Part shown: positions 49,270 through 59,980 of the stretch, one piece after another
Layout: each line of letters starts with the position of its first letter
Numbering within the stretch: the first letter of the stretch is position 1
Origin: Sphagnum magellanicum
Taxonomy: Eukaryota > Streptophyta > Sphagnopsida > Sphagnales > Sphagnaceae
NCBI GenBank assembly: GCA_021904315.1
Contig: CM038912.1
Span: 9,449,061 to 9,513,060, forward strand
DNA length: 64,000 bases
Direction: 5' to 3'
The notes under the pieces: model-generated
Databases searched by the model: none
Told to the model about the DNA's origin: nothing
Seen by the model: only the letters and a program-made list of their open reading frames with translations
Program-made: the position numbers and the translations under genes

Positions 49270-50300
49270 ATGGGGTGCTATGAAGTTGACATTCTTGTGG
49301 GCTTGTTGGGATGCAGTATTGAACCTGTAGTGCTGGAGTTCCTTGAATTGACATGGTGCACCCGTCGGGACTATTGGCTTGCAATTATCCAGGAAGTGAT
49401 TGCTACTCACCAATTTATTCGTACATTCCAGTTGGAGGGTGTCGATAAAGCTAAAGCTCTAGCAAAAGCAGTGTTGGGTATTGCTCGCTTGAGAGCCACA
49501 AGGGAAACTTCACATGTCTTGCCACCAAAACCAGAAACCTTGCTTACATATTACTGGGGAGAGGAAATGCCTGCTGGGGACTTGGTATTGGCTGCGTTAG
49601 CAAACACCTTGCATCATCTGGAGGTGTCAACAAGCAAGCAGTTACAGATCTTGATATCAACCAAGGTGGTCGGATTTATGCCAACTCAGCAGAATCTATT
49701 GTAGCCAGCTTTGGATCTTCACCTCTGAAAGGAGTTGATAAAGGCAAAGAGGCATCTGTTCCTATTGGTGAGGTCTTCATAGGTGAGATGACTCCTTTAG
49801 AAAAGGCAATTGTGCAATCATGGGATAACAGCAAAATAGTTATGCTTGCACAAGCAATAATAGAGGGGGTGCGAGTTGAGGGCATTGGCACAAACCTTGC
49901 AGTCTTGAGGTATATTACATTTCTTTCAAGGGAGGATATAACATGGATGAGGTATCTTCCTTTGTTCTGCTGCTAAGCAAACAATATGTTGTGTGACAAT
50001 GTTTGACCAGACTAGTATGGCTCCTCCTGCAAGTGGATTAATGATGTTTAGTGGTTTTCTTCTATCTGTTTCCAGGAATTGTTTTCTCTTTTGATAGTTT
50101 CTATCACATGGCTTCAATCAGTTCTAGTATGGGAGGAGCCCTTATTATCTACCACTTTATGTGTGATTGTTTCATACATTATCTATAGGTGTTATTTTCT
50201 TTACCTTATTATTGTTGACACAGTTGTTTCTATTAAGAACTGGTTGAATGAAGTTAGTTTCGTAAGGAGTCTTCTGCCTACTGTGAGAAATCGAATGGGA
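49270..50300 (+). pseudogene. DUF639-family gene fragment (C-terminal exons)
   Basis: Plants encode a family of membrane proteins with domain DUF639, function unknown. The first block (49,270 to about 49,605) holds the family's conserved stretch: CSIEPVVLEFLELTWCTRRDYWLAI, split here as CSIEPVVLE, LELTWCTRR and DYWLAI, then HQFIRTF and LGIARLRATRE. The frame shifts at about 49,600-49,650 and coding continues in the next frame to 49,909 (RIYANSAESIV, GEMTPLEKAI, EGIGTNLAVL), ending at a GTATAT donor. The next exon begins near 50,096 and runs to 50,300 (SITWLQSVLVWEEPLLS, VSYIIYR, a membrane segment), with a stop after NRMG. The N-terminal exons are missing, so it is truncated. The ATG at 49,270 is not the native start. 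It lies head to head with the HIR copy in element D. Confidence 0.8.
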
Positions 50301-50742
50301 TAAAAGCTAGCATCTGTTTAATTCTTGCTTAGGGTTGTTGTGGTGCCATTGGTCTCAAAGACATTGGGCAAGTCTTCTTTCAGGTTTGAGTGATTTGCTT
50401 GGGCTCTTCATGGGCTATGGAGCAGGTTGTGAGGAAACAACTTGGTGGGCAAAGGCTATGAGAAAAATATTTGGGCATCTTGTATGTACCTATTTCTTAT
50501 ATAAGTTGAATTTTACCCCATGTAGGAGTTCAGAATATTAAAAATGGGATTAGGTCTAGGATGTTCACATAACTAGTTTATGAATGCCAGTCTAAAAGTT
50601 GATGAAATCAAGGTTAATTTGAGAGTTCTGAACCTTGGTCCAAAAATGATTTTTGTGTAACCCAACCCTGCACTATGATGGTGAGCCTCTGCAGGATATC
50701 ATGTTCTTGAACATATCAGGTGGAATTTGTGGATGGGTGTAG
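50301..50742 (+). other. Intron-like or unassigned sequence between captured fragments
   Basis: A coding-like patch at 50,335-50,500 is broken in all frames and I could not assign it to DUF639 or to the COP9 subunit. It ends in a usable acceptor (GGTGTAG) at 50,742, where the COP9 exon starts. It may contain decayed exons of either gene. Confidence 0.35.
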
Positions 50743-51384
50743 ACAATGGAGGCAAAGTGGATATCAATGGACCATGTGGCACATATCAAGCCTTCCGATG
50801 GGAACTCAGCTGCTACACAATGTAACTTCTTATCATTTCTTAGCCAATATACTTTCTAAGTTGAAAACTGAAAGAACACTTTTAGACTGTTTTGCTAAGA
50901 GAATCAAGTTGTTGGTTATGTAGTTCTCAGAGTTACAGAGTTTTTGAGGTTTCAAATTAGAAACCTTTTGATTGAATTGTCATGCTTGCTACTGATGGGA
51001 GAGCTTTGTGGGCCCCCTAGAGGAAATGTAGCGGCAGCCCATTTGACAGGTATGCACAGTGCCATAAAGATGTTAAACAATCGCATCAGAATTCTACACC
51101 ACCATCTTGTGTCTATTCAGAAAGGTATGTGACTCACCCTGTGTCACCCCATATGCATTCATCCACTCAAGTGTTGTATAACATTATGCCATGAGCATGT
51201 GGCCTTTTGGAGATACACTTCTTAATTCCTTTCATCAGTAGATAATTGAGCTTTCGTACTGATTATGAAGATTGTTTGTATAGGAAAAGCTCCATATGAC
51301 CATTCACTTCTACGGCAAGTTTCTAGCCTAATTTGCAGACTACCTGCAATTGATTCTTCAAGATTTCAGGATGATTTTCTCATG
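50743..51384 (+). pseudogene. CSN6: COP9 signalosome subunit 6 (CSN6) fragment, three exons
   Basis: CSN6 is the catalytically inactive MPN-domain subunit of the COP9 signalosome, which removes NEDD8/RUB from cullins. Three collinear exons with good splice sites: 50,743-50,821 (TMEAKWISMDHVAHIKPSDG, NSAATQ), 51,032-51,124 (AAHLTGMHSAIKMLNNRIRI, LHHHLV) and 51,284-51,384 (PYDHSLLRQVSSLICRLPAI, FQDDFLM), the last ending at GTATGT. They correspond to the end of the MPN domain and the following helical region. The exons have no stops. The N-terminal half and the final exon (expected to start EYNDTLL) are absent, so it is a fragment from the middle of the gene. Introns are retained, showing genomic capture. 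Confidence 0.87.
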
Positions 51385-51840
51385 GTATGTACTCATTTGA
51401 GGTGGGTTGAGCATTGGTTTCACGTGTCAACCTCACAATCTGTGTATCACTTTACTCAAACGATAGAAACATTGGTGAATTCTTTGTGAATGTAGGTCAT
51501 GATGGGGCCGTTAGTGCCAGGGTTGATGGCACATGTGAACAGTGCAATGACGCACTTGGTGTTGGATATCCAAACATCTATTTGCTCCCTTTTGGACTTG
51601 GATCATCTAGTTATTCAAGTTAAGTATTGTTGATTACATTAAGGTAGGAACCCATGTTCAATACAAAACATTTTTCCATCCTTGCAAAACTTAATGTGAG
51701 TGTGCTCACGGAGTTTTTATTAGCTCAATGGAAACAATTTTCCATGTCCATTTTGTGTGTGATTAGTGAGCCATGGTAACCCTAACCCTAAAACATTGTT
51801 AATTAAACCCTAAAATGTTAACCTCAATTCATAATGTTAA
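51385..51840 (+). other. Possible further captured exon, unidentified
   Basis: After an acceptor-like TGAATGTAG at about 51,496 an open stretch to about 51,625 could encode MMGPLVPGLMAHVNSAM and onward in one frame. Another frame gives a 69-codon ORF (51,414-51,623). Neither matches the missing CSN6 exon and I recognise neither. Telomere-like TAACCCTAACCCTAAAA lies at about 51,778. Confidence 0.3.
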
Positions 51841-52523
51841 ACTAAGGTCCATTATTCCTTTTCAATAAAAATATTTTCCAAATTATTTAACATCGCCATG
51901 TGGCAAGTTTATATTCTTCGATCTTTAAAAGATGTGGCAAATTTGAAATTTCCATTCAAATAATAATGTGACACGTGTCAAGATCCTCATTCTTGACATT
52001 TGATGAATGGGATATATCTAGGGTTTTTTAATAAATATTCAAATGTCATGATGCTCATAATGAGACATGGGCACATTTCGATTAGCCAAACACAAAAGAC
52101 GTGGCCATTTCTTAGCCATAAGATTTAGAAAATTCTAGATCATCCAATATCACAATCTAGTTTCCCAAATATTAGAAACCATGCCATGTGGCAACAACCC
52201 ATTAGTTAATCGAAAGTATTTCAAGAGTTAACATGTGTCTCCACATGGTTGGAGTTTGGATCCACCAAAATAGTTGCAATTTATAGTTGCAAAATGATGC
52301 CTTGTATACATTATGTATATATTGGCCCCATCGGATGAAACAATATATACTAAATGTAGGCTTCATCTACCATTTGATGACATCATCCTGATGTAATGTT
52401 TTGTGACTATTTGTCGTATGTGACTTGTCTTAGGCTACTATTAAACAGTTAGTTGTAAAATGTCTCTTTCGATTAAAAAACAGTCGTAAACACCAATTGT
52501 AAATAAAGATTTTTCTTCTAGTG
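51841..52523. other. Right subterminal region of element D
   Basis: AT-rich, with CCATGTGGCAA and GACACGTGTCAA-like phrases also found near the right parts of elements B and C, then TAGTTGCAA / TAGTTGTAAAA / CAGTCGTAAA motifs and the terminal repeat. No genes. Confidence 0.6.
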
Positions 52524-53045
52524 AATATGTCTTGTAAAAAGAAAATATTAGGAGTTAGTCCTATCCACTAAACAAGGAGTCAGTCCCTAGAGTAGGATTC
52601 ATTTTGAGTTGGTTTTGAAATTTAACCTTCATAAAAAAGTTGGGTAACAATGTCTTGCCAAAAAAGAATATTAGGAATCAATCCCAACCATTAAATAGGA
52701 AGTTAGTCCTATCCATTAAACAAGGAGTTAGTCCCAACCACTAAATAAGGAGTTAGTCCTATCCATGTAAACAATGAGTTGGTCCTTGGAGTAAGATTCA
52801 CTTTGAGTTGGTTTTGAAATTTAACCTTCATATTCTAAGTACCTTTAGTAACTAAAGCCATGCACCCATTCAACTCTCGAGATTCATAGCATGCCATTGT
52901 TCAAAATTGCGCTTGACAAACAACATAATAAACACACAATTGAACCAAACATTTAAGGTCTAAATGAAATAAACTCAAAATATTAGATAATTCAAATATT
53001 CATGTATTTCCTGAGTGGATTCATGCTTCATTTTTTTCATTATCC
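52524..53045 (-). repeat. Array continuation and dispersed repeat, copy 2
   Basis: 52,524-52,835 continues the ~124-bp array split by element D, with an extra local reshuffle of the TTAGTCC(T/C)A...AAACAAGGAG sub-motif near 52,675-52,770. The following part, read on the minus strand, matches 40,160-40,440: GAGTTGAATGGGTGC, GGTTCAATTGTGTGTTTATTA and a GAATCCACTCAGGAAATAC-like segment. The two copies are inverted relative to each other about 12 kb apart. Confidence 0.75.
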
Positions 53046-54141
53046 TAAGTGCAAAAAAAAAGATTATATAAATGACCTACAAATTGTACTTGCAATTTTG
53101 AAGGCCATAGTAAATGGATATTAACTTGAATCTAAATCATTCCAAGAAATATTCCTCAAGTTCCTTATAATTTTTTAAAAAAATCATTTGCAAACTTTGT
53201 ATTGGATATGTCCAATAAGTCCATAAAAGTGTACGATATGTAGATGATTAGAATTAAATTACATTCAATGTTTAGGTCTCTAAGCATACATGGTGTTAGA
53301 CCTCTTGCAGTTAATTTTGAAATTGGGACGTGTTTAATTAGGCTTCCATCAAGCATTGTGGCATCATTTTGTAGAATGAAACAACCAATAATTTTTGTGT
53401 TGAACAATTTATAAGTCGGTATACTCAATGACAAGATCCATTTCAAGTAATTCCAAATTTCCTTTCATGTAGCTTTCATGCATGCTTCATACCTTCTTTA
53501 TTTACAAGGAGTCCAAGCCATGATTATTGTTGTATTTTAAATCCAAAGGTAGGAGACAAATTATAATAGTGTACATAATGTGTTTAGATGTGCAGTCGAA
53601 TGCCCTAGTCATCCATCCTAAACCATTTATTACATTTAAGAAATGAATTCAGGCTCACAAAAACTTTAAATCATATATGTCTATAAAACATTCATCTTTG
53701 TTATGGCCTTCAATTTTTTAGCTTTTGAAATGTTCCTATGTAGTAAACCTATAAAAAGTGGTGGAAAATGAAATTCATTATTTAAAACTTGTTGAAATGT
53801 TCCTATGCAACAGACCTACAAAAAGTGGTGGAGGATGAAATTCATTACTATGTATGTGTTGAAGGGACTTGGACTACCTCACTTTGCAAAATGGTGCCTA
53901 GGTCAATTTGTAATCACTTAGAATTATTCACTAGAATCACAATAGATGGCACATGATAACTTAGAAACCAACATATTGCTTGTAATCACACCTTGCAAAA
54001 AAAGAAGATAGTGGTCCCAAACATTGTAATATTACTTGATTGGGCCTTCTAAAAGGAAAATAACCTGAAAATCAAATTATTAAATGTTAGCTTCTATATG
54101 TTTGACCTAGTTTTGACCACTTGCAATTGTCACTCATTTTG
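53046..54141. other. No firm gene; possible transposon flank
   Basis: A 93-codon minus ORF at 53,165-53,446 is not recognised. The sequence between about 53,720 and 53,850 contains a short direct duplication (GAAATGTTCCTATG(T/C)A...AAAAAGTGGTGGA). Confidence 0.4.
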
Positions 54142-55979
54142 CTAATCTACCAACTGTTGATAGGAAATACCTTCATGGATTATCCTTAACACTTCATTAA
54201 ATAGCTCATAGGTACATAATGAACCTTTAATTGCATGTATTGTAGGTGACATGGGAAACTTGGAGGCCATAATTAAGTGAAAGTAAACCCATGTAAGTGG
54301 TGAGTCCTTTAACAAGTAATAGGACTTGTTGCCAAGGTGCAATCTTTTGTACCATAAACCACATATGATGTAGTTGCCTTGAAACCATTCTTGCCCTCAT
54401 GCATCTACAAGATGTTCTTTAACAATGGTTAATGGTGTATCAACTAACATTACCCGTAAATTTTCATTTGGAAAGCTATGGCACATGACAACTATGTTGT
54501 CACCCACACAAACATCTTCAACCATCTCTTCTCCACCACTACAAAAATCCACTTGCTCATCAAGATTCTCCATAACTACCTTCACTTCTACATAGTTGAT
54601 GGGTTTCAACCTTGTTAAGGTCCATGGTTGGACATGGGATGATAGCTCACAACCAAAGTCTAAACAACCATCTTCACATTTGGGACAATGGCATGAGAAG
54701 TCTCGATATTCAACTAAAGTCAAATCCTAATGTGAAACAAATTAAACTTGGTGCGCCTTATGGTTGCTATGTATAGTTAGACATTCATAAAAATGAGCTC
54801 TATCAATGTCATCCTTCTTCACTTCCCAAAAATATTTGTGGATATTCATCCTCACATTGGGGTGGGTAGTAGTATGTTGTTTCATTATTTTAACTTTCAA
54901 GAAATTGACCACATCTAATGTGCACTACAATTTTTATGCATTGGGTTTAATTTGCTCCTTCTAGATTTCCCTTTTCAATAAGGCTCCAACTCCATCTACT
55001 TTTCCCTTGCCATGACCATTAGCAAAGTAATTTCAGTTCATCTGACAACCAAATGGTAATTCTTCACAAATAGTCAAATTATGGTAATGAGGTAGAAAAT
55101 ACCAACGTTTGTAGATTTGAACTATCCGCTACATCCATCATTCCACACCACATATTGGTCTAGCAAACAACCCCTGCCTCGTAGAAACTCCTAGTTCAAC
55201 ATAAAAGCATGTTGCACATATTAATTATCATGCTTTTGCTCATTTAAGATGTAATAGTGGACTTCTTTCAATATTTTGGACCTTGGATGAACTAGATCAT
55301 GATCAAGGTTTATTCACTACATGATATGCACAAGGATGGTAATTTGAAATGATAACTAGTGCATATCTTGGATCTCATTTTGAACTTCAAATGCATAGTT
55401 TTTGGAAAAATCAATACAAGACAATATTGTGTTTGGTGGTAGAACAAGAACATAAGACTTGGAAATAAAATTGTGTGTGACAAATTCTTTCAATTTTGGC
55501 TTCAAGTAACCTCTAAAATGATTTGATTTTGTCTTAGAATACTTTACCCTAAAAACCTTCCTATCATGACTATCACTAGTTTTTCCAACAACATACTTGA
55601 ATTTTCACCAAGTCACAAGTTTACTTGAACTCAGCTTGATAGGACAAATTTTCAAGCTCTTGACACCATAATCTATACATTCATCCAACAAACATGATTT
55701 GTGATGAAAGGCTGAAAAACCATTTACAGGGCACAAAATGGATGACCATAAAGACGTCAACCTTGTAAAGTAATTTACATGGGCTTGACATTCTTATGGA
55801 CAAATATTCTTTCCAACAGGACAACAAATTTCAGTGTAGGAACAAGTATAGTGACCGTGCAATCTTGTACCCCAATTTTTCATCCCATTTAGTCCTTCTT
55901 CCAACTCATTAATCTCAATATGATATTTGCAATTGCAAGTGTTCCATTTTTGTAGTTTTTTGACAAACCAAGGGTTCAA
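54142..55979 (-). mobile_element. DDE-type transposase remnant of an unnamed plant/animal transposon family
   Basis: On the minus strand a large protein is readable in pieces. An N-terminal Cys-rich part lies at 55,794-55,979 (WNTCNCKYHIEINELEEGL). Next comes DFSKNYAFEVQNEIQDMH near 55,365-55,420. WNDGCSG-stop-FKS follows near 55,120-55,157, then GHGKGKVDGVGALLKR near 54,965-55,020. A C-terminal zinc-like stretch CHCPKCEDGCLDFGC follows with WTLTRLKPIN (54,397-54,723), and a tail at 54,142-54,342 has YYLLKDSPL. I recall the order DFxENY, SDGxxxQFK, FGTxHGKGxxDGxG from a widespread family of transposase-like proteins, including animal copies. The aspartates could be the DDE acids. Several stops and shifts break it; the one between WNDGCSG and FKS is TAG where the family has Gln. 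Confidence 0.7.
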
Positions 55980-57100
55980 GGATTAAAATTCTGAAAGCAT
56001 CACTTAGATGTCTAGATATTTATCCTTGAACAAGTTGAAAAATTCCAACTACAAAACAAAAACAAGCATGTGATATGCTAGTAAAACAAGTGGTACTAGA
56101 TTTAAAGTACAAAGTAATGGACAAACTTTCATAAACCACTTAGTAGCCTACATGTTCATGAGAGGTTTTTTAAATTTATGTTCATGAGGTGGTAGTTCAT
56201 GTGTTTTCTAACTAGGAAATGGGTTTGTCCCAACAAACCATAATCAAGAAGCCCAAAAACCATATACTCTATGCACATTGTACTTAATTACATAAACATT
56301 CATACCCAATAAACATCAAGTTTCAAGGGTAGTCAAATTGCTCTTATTGCATTTTATAGAAAATATTCCTAAATTTTGTAAGCATGTGATCATTTGGATC
56401 ATGCCATGGAATCACATTTGGAAATATTTCAAGCCAAAATAAGTGAGAGGTTAGTGGATTGAAAACTTCATAAGTAATGCAATTTATGAAACTGGATCGG
56501 TGGCTGAACTCCTATTGGCTATCAAAGCAAATGTTAAAAAATGATTAAATATTACAAAAGAACCTCATAACCCACATGTTCCATAAGAACATTCAAATGT
56601 TTTGCAAACATACATTCCAATGTGAACAACATATATAAAGCCATAGACTTAACCAAAAGTGATTAGAATTGGTTTAAAAAACACACAAAAACCTCAAAAA
56701 CTTCACTAGATTTGCAAAGATTCAATTGAAGATTTGGCCATTGATTAATATAGATGTTAGATCTTATAAAATTTGACCAAGTAGACATTAGGCAAAATTT
56801 TGCACCATATAGTTTTGATAACAACAAACATGATTGTTTCTAGTAAATCATAACAACATTGAACTTGTTCGTTAAAGTCCTATTCAAGGGGTAGTCAAAT
56901 TGATTCACCCTTTGCATTATTACTTGTAGTCTATTGAAAGGAAAATTCTGATTTCTTACTTTTTTTACTCCTACCACATAAATGTATAATCGTCAAAACA
57001 ATGAATAAACACCATACCAATTTTCCAAGCAAACCAGCTTACATCACATTTAGCAACTGACATGCTTTTGAGAGCACTCTGAACTTATTCATGGAAAACA
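55980..57100. other. AT-rich, no gene seen
   Basis: No sustained open frame. It may be an intron or flank of the minus-strand transposon remnant that appears to have further pieces at 59.3-60.0 kb. Confidence 0.4.
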
Positions 57101-58480
57101 CCAACTTCCCAAAAGTGGAATTTCAGCATTTTAGTCTTTAATTTCAGCTTCTACATGATTTTAGTTATGATCCTAAAGTTTTTCCAAGGAAACTGTCCTT
57201 AAAATTCAGGAACTTGTACTTTCTAAAAAACATTTAGAACCAAATTAAAAAGGACAGACCTTAAACTCAAAGGATATTTGACTTTCAAAAGAAATTGACT
57301 CCTTACATTTTTGTTTCCATCACTTCTTTAATGACCTTGGAAATATAGGGCCATGCACTAAAAACCTCTTACCATTTGTAAAATGTAAACAATTTAGTTA
57401 ACCACATTGTATAGACCTAAAATTGATTCACAATAGACACAAACCTTGAATTCAATTTGACAAATGCCATCCTTATATCCACTTGAAAAAAAAACATTAA
57501 AAAGAAATGCATTGTATACTTTTGAAAGCATTTGAAAACTACTTCTAGCAAAACATATGCAAATTTGAACTTAATGAATGTACATAAGCTTCAAGGGTAA
57601 TTTGGTTGTTTCACACAACACATACACCTTGAATGCAAATTTTGATGGAAAAACCCAAATCTGTACTTGACCTCCTACTAATTTTACTTGTACCATTTAT
57701 GTTTAATCACCACCATAATGTTTTTTGAGTAAGGACTTTTTAAGTTTTAGTAGCTTGTACTTTTGAAAGGCATTCAAATTTGATTAAAAAAAACACATAG
57801 CCCTTGAATTCAAAAAGTCACACAGATCCCAAACTTGGAAAAACACTTTGAAGTCCTTATGTCTTTACTAAACTACCATTTGTTTTGTGATGCTCAAGGT
57901 TTTTTAAGGACGCACTCCTTAACATTCATGAACTTGTATTGTTTAAATAATACTTAAAAATTAATCACAAAGGACATACCTTTAACTAAGAGGACACAAC
58001 TTTCAAAAGGACATACTTATTATATTTATGCTTGTGATGGTTGATTTATGATCCTAATGAACTCTAAGGAAAGCCTCCTTTACATTAAAGAATATGTGCT
58101 TTTAAAAAAACATTTAGAACTTAATCACAAAGGACATACTTTGAACTAAGAAGACACAACTTTGAAAAGGACTTAAATCTTCATATTTATGCCTCTACTA
58201 ATTTATTTATGACCTTAATGATTTTCCAAGCAAAGCTTCTTCACATTCATAAACTTGTAATTTTGAAAACCACTCAAAAATTAATTCCAAAGGACAAAGA
58301 CCTTGAACACAACTTTTAGAAGGACTTAAGTCTCATTTTTTTTGACTCTATAACTTGTTTAACATGAACCTAGAAGTTTTTAAAATAAACCCTCCTTAAC
58401 CTTCAACAACTTGAACACTTTAAAAAACATTCAATAATAATTCATATAACAAACAAACCTTGAAGCAAAGGACCCAAACC
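57100..58480 (+). repeat. Degenerate tandem array, unit about 110-180 bp
   Basis: Recurring landmarks are CTT(A/C)ACATTCA(T/A)(G/A)AACTTGTA, TTTTGAAA-A(A/C)CA(T/C)T(T/C)A(A/G)AA, AATTAATC(A/C)CAAAGGACA, CCTTGAACTAAGAGGACAC and TTTATGACCTTAATGATTTT. Clear units start near 57,180, 57,730, 57,910, 58,080, 58,230 and 58,390, with older, weaker ones between. The spacing is irregular, so this is an old and eroded array. Confidence 0.65.
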
Positions 58481-59330
58481 TTAAACCGGTTGAAGGTTAT
58501 ATTTAGTATATCATTTAACAACTTTATAGAACATTCAAAATCAATAGTTAAACCACTTCATGAACTTTAGAAGCACATCTATTCAAGTAGACATTTCAAA
58601 TTAGTGAGATACAATATATTGATTCCCAAAACATCACAGTAGTACTTGGAAAGGGGATTTCATGGCAAGAAATCTAGCAACATTGCAATCATAAAAACCT
58701 TATCCCTTGAACCAAAAATAAATTTGTAATAGGAAAGTTCAAACTTTGATTTGATCAGTATTTTACCTGAGAGACCTAAAGATAGTGGGTAGCATGCACT
58801 TTATATTGTTTTATTCTAGTCTTCCTTCGAGTAACATCCTTTGCATTTGGTGAAATTGAAGACTTTGAAGTCCAAAAGGATTAAATTTGCTTGATTACAA
58901 CTTCACCCATTAGTACATTTTCTTAGCTTTCTCTCAACCCAAAAAACATTTTGATTGGTGTCTAGATAATGTCATTTTTCATATGTTCATTTTATATTCT
59001 TGCAATCCACACCTAAAGCTTGAACAACCTATCTACCATTACAACTCTTGTTAAACACTGTTAGCCACAAATAATGTCCTTTGCCATGACAAGGGGTGAG
59101 GTCTTTTGGCCTTTTCAAATGATCTAACAAACCACATTTCAAATTATTTACAATGAGGTGATTTTTAAAAATTCTTGCTAGATATCTTGTAAATACTCTG
59201 GAACACAACCTTTCACCAAAGGATTATTAAGAAACTTTTCAAAAATTAAAAATTAGAAAGATTTTGGATAACCATTCAAGGTGTCACAAAAGCACAAGGC
59301 TATGATCCTGGCCACAATTGCATTCTCCTT
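58481..59330. other. No gene seen
   Basis: AT-rich. Towards 59,200-59,330 the minus strand again becomes coding-like (see next entry). Confidence 0.4.
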
Positions 59331-59980
59331 TTGGACCCATTGACAAGTTTCACTTGTGTATTTTGTAGGTTTTATTTTTTGGTGTGTAAAAACCAATGTT
59401 TTTTCTTTTGCAAAATGAGCATTTTGTTCTGTTCATATACTTGTTTAAAAAAGTTTGTATTTCCATTGACATGTCCTCTTTTAAGCCCTCCTCTTTTCGA
59501 TCAGAATCAAGTCCTCATCCTTGTGATTATTGCATAAGTTGTAAAAATGGGAATTAGATGGCACTGCTATAGAACTTTCACCATCGCGAACATTTGGCAA
59601 TTCAGCATCCGCAAGTACATTGGCAACATGTGATTTAGTAAGATCAACATTGTTGGCATTATTAACTTCTATAACTTCAAGATCAAAGTAATTAACATCT
59701 TCTATTTTTGCCAATCAAAAATCACTAGCTTCATTTTGTATTTGGTTTTGATCAAATTTGGGACATGATTCATCAAGCTCCAGAGGGTGGCAAAGGCTTT
59801 TTTTTCTCCCATTTTTCAAGTAATAGTCCCCCATGCTCACAAGGAAGTGAGCTACAAAAGATGACCATGTATTGGGTCATCTTTAGATGCATGCTTCCCA
59901 CAAAGTCTTCCATAAGTTCATCACAATCCAATTGGCTCAATGTTGTAAAAAAGTTAAGATCTGATTGTAAGGAACACAAT
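59250..59980 (-). pseudogene. Possible N-terminal part of the minus-strand transposon gene
   Basis: Minus-strand ORFs at 59,773-59,979 (68 codons, LDCDELMEDFVG) and 59,481-59,714 (77 codons, an Asn/Asp/Val-rich segment with ADAELPNVRDGESS, ending DLILIEKRRA) are followed by coding-like sequence to about 59,250 (with CKRKN and GPKGECNCGQDHS in one frame). They precede the transposase core at 54.1-56.0 kb on the same strand. They could be its upstream exons with the tandem array in an intron, or an independent element. Confidence 0.35.

Larger units (their letters stand above)
46282..52523. mobile_element. CACTA-type element D carrying captured host genes (Pack-CACTA-like)
   Basis: The left end CACTAGAAGAAAA and right end TTTTCTTCTAGTG are perfect 13-bp inverted repeats. 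AATA stands on both sides. Deleting the element with one AATA joins GTGTAACAATA to TGTCTTGTAAA, exactly what the neighbouring array unit at 46,021 has. Subterminal motifs are in opposite orientation at the two ends: GCGACTA, ACAACTA and TTACGACTA on the left; TAGTTGCAA, TAGTTGTAAAA and CAGTCGTAAA on the right. The 6,242-bp element has no transposase. Its interior holds a complete HIR gene copy (minus), DUF639 exons (plus) and COP9 subunit 6 exons (plus), with introns, so capture was at DNA level. It presumably moved with transposase supplied in trans by a related CACTA element. Alternatively, capture could have been assembled by several insertions; the shared ends argue for one unit. Confidence 0.85.
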
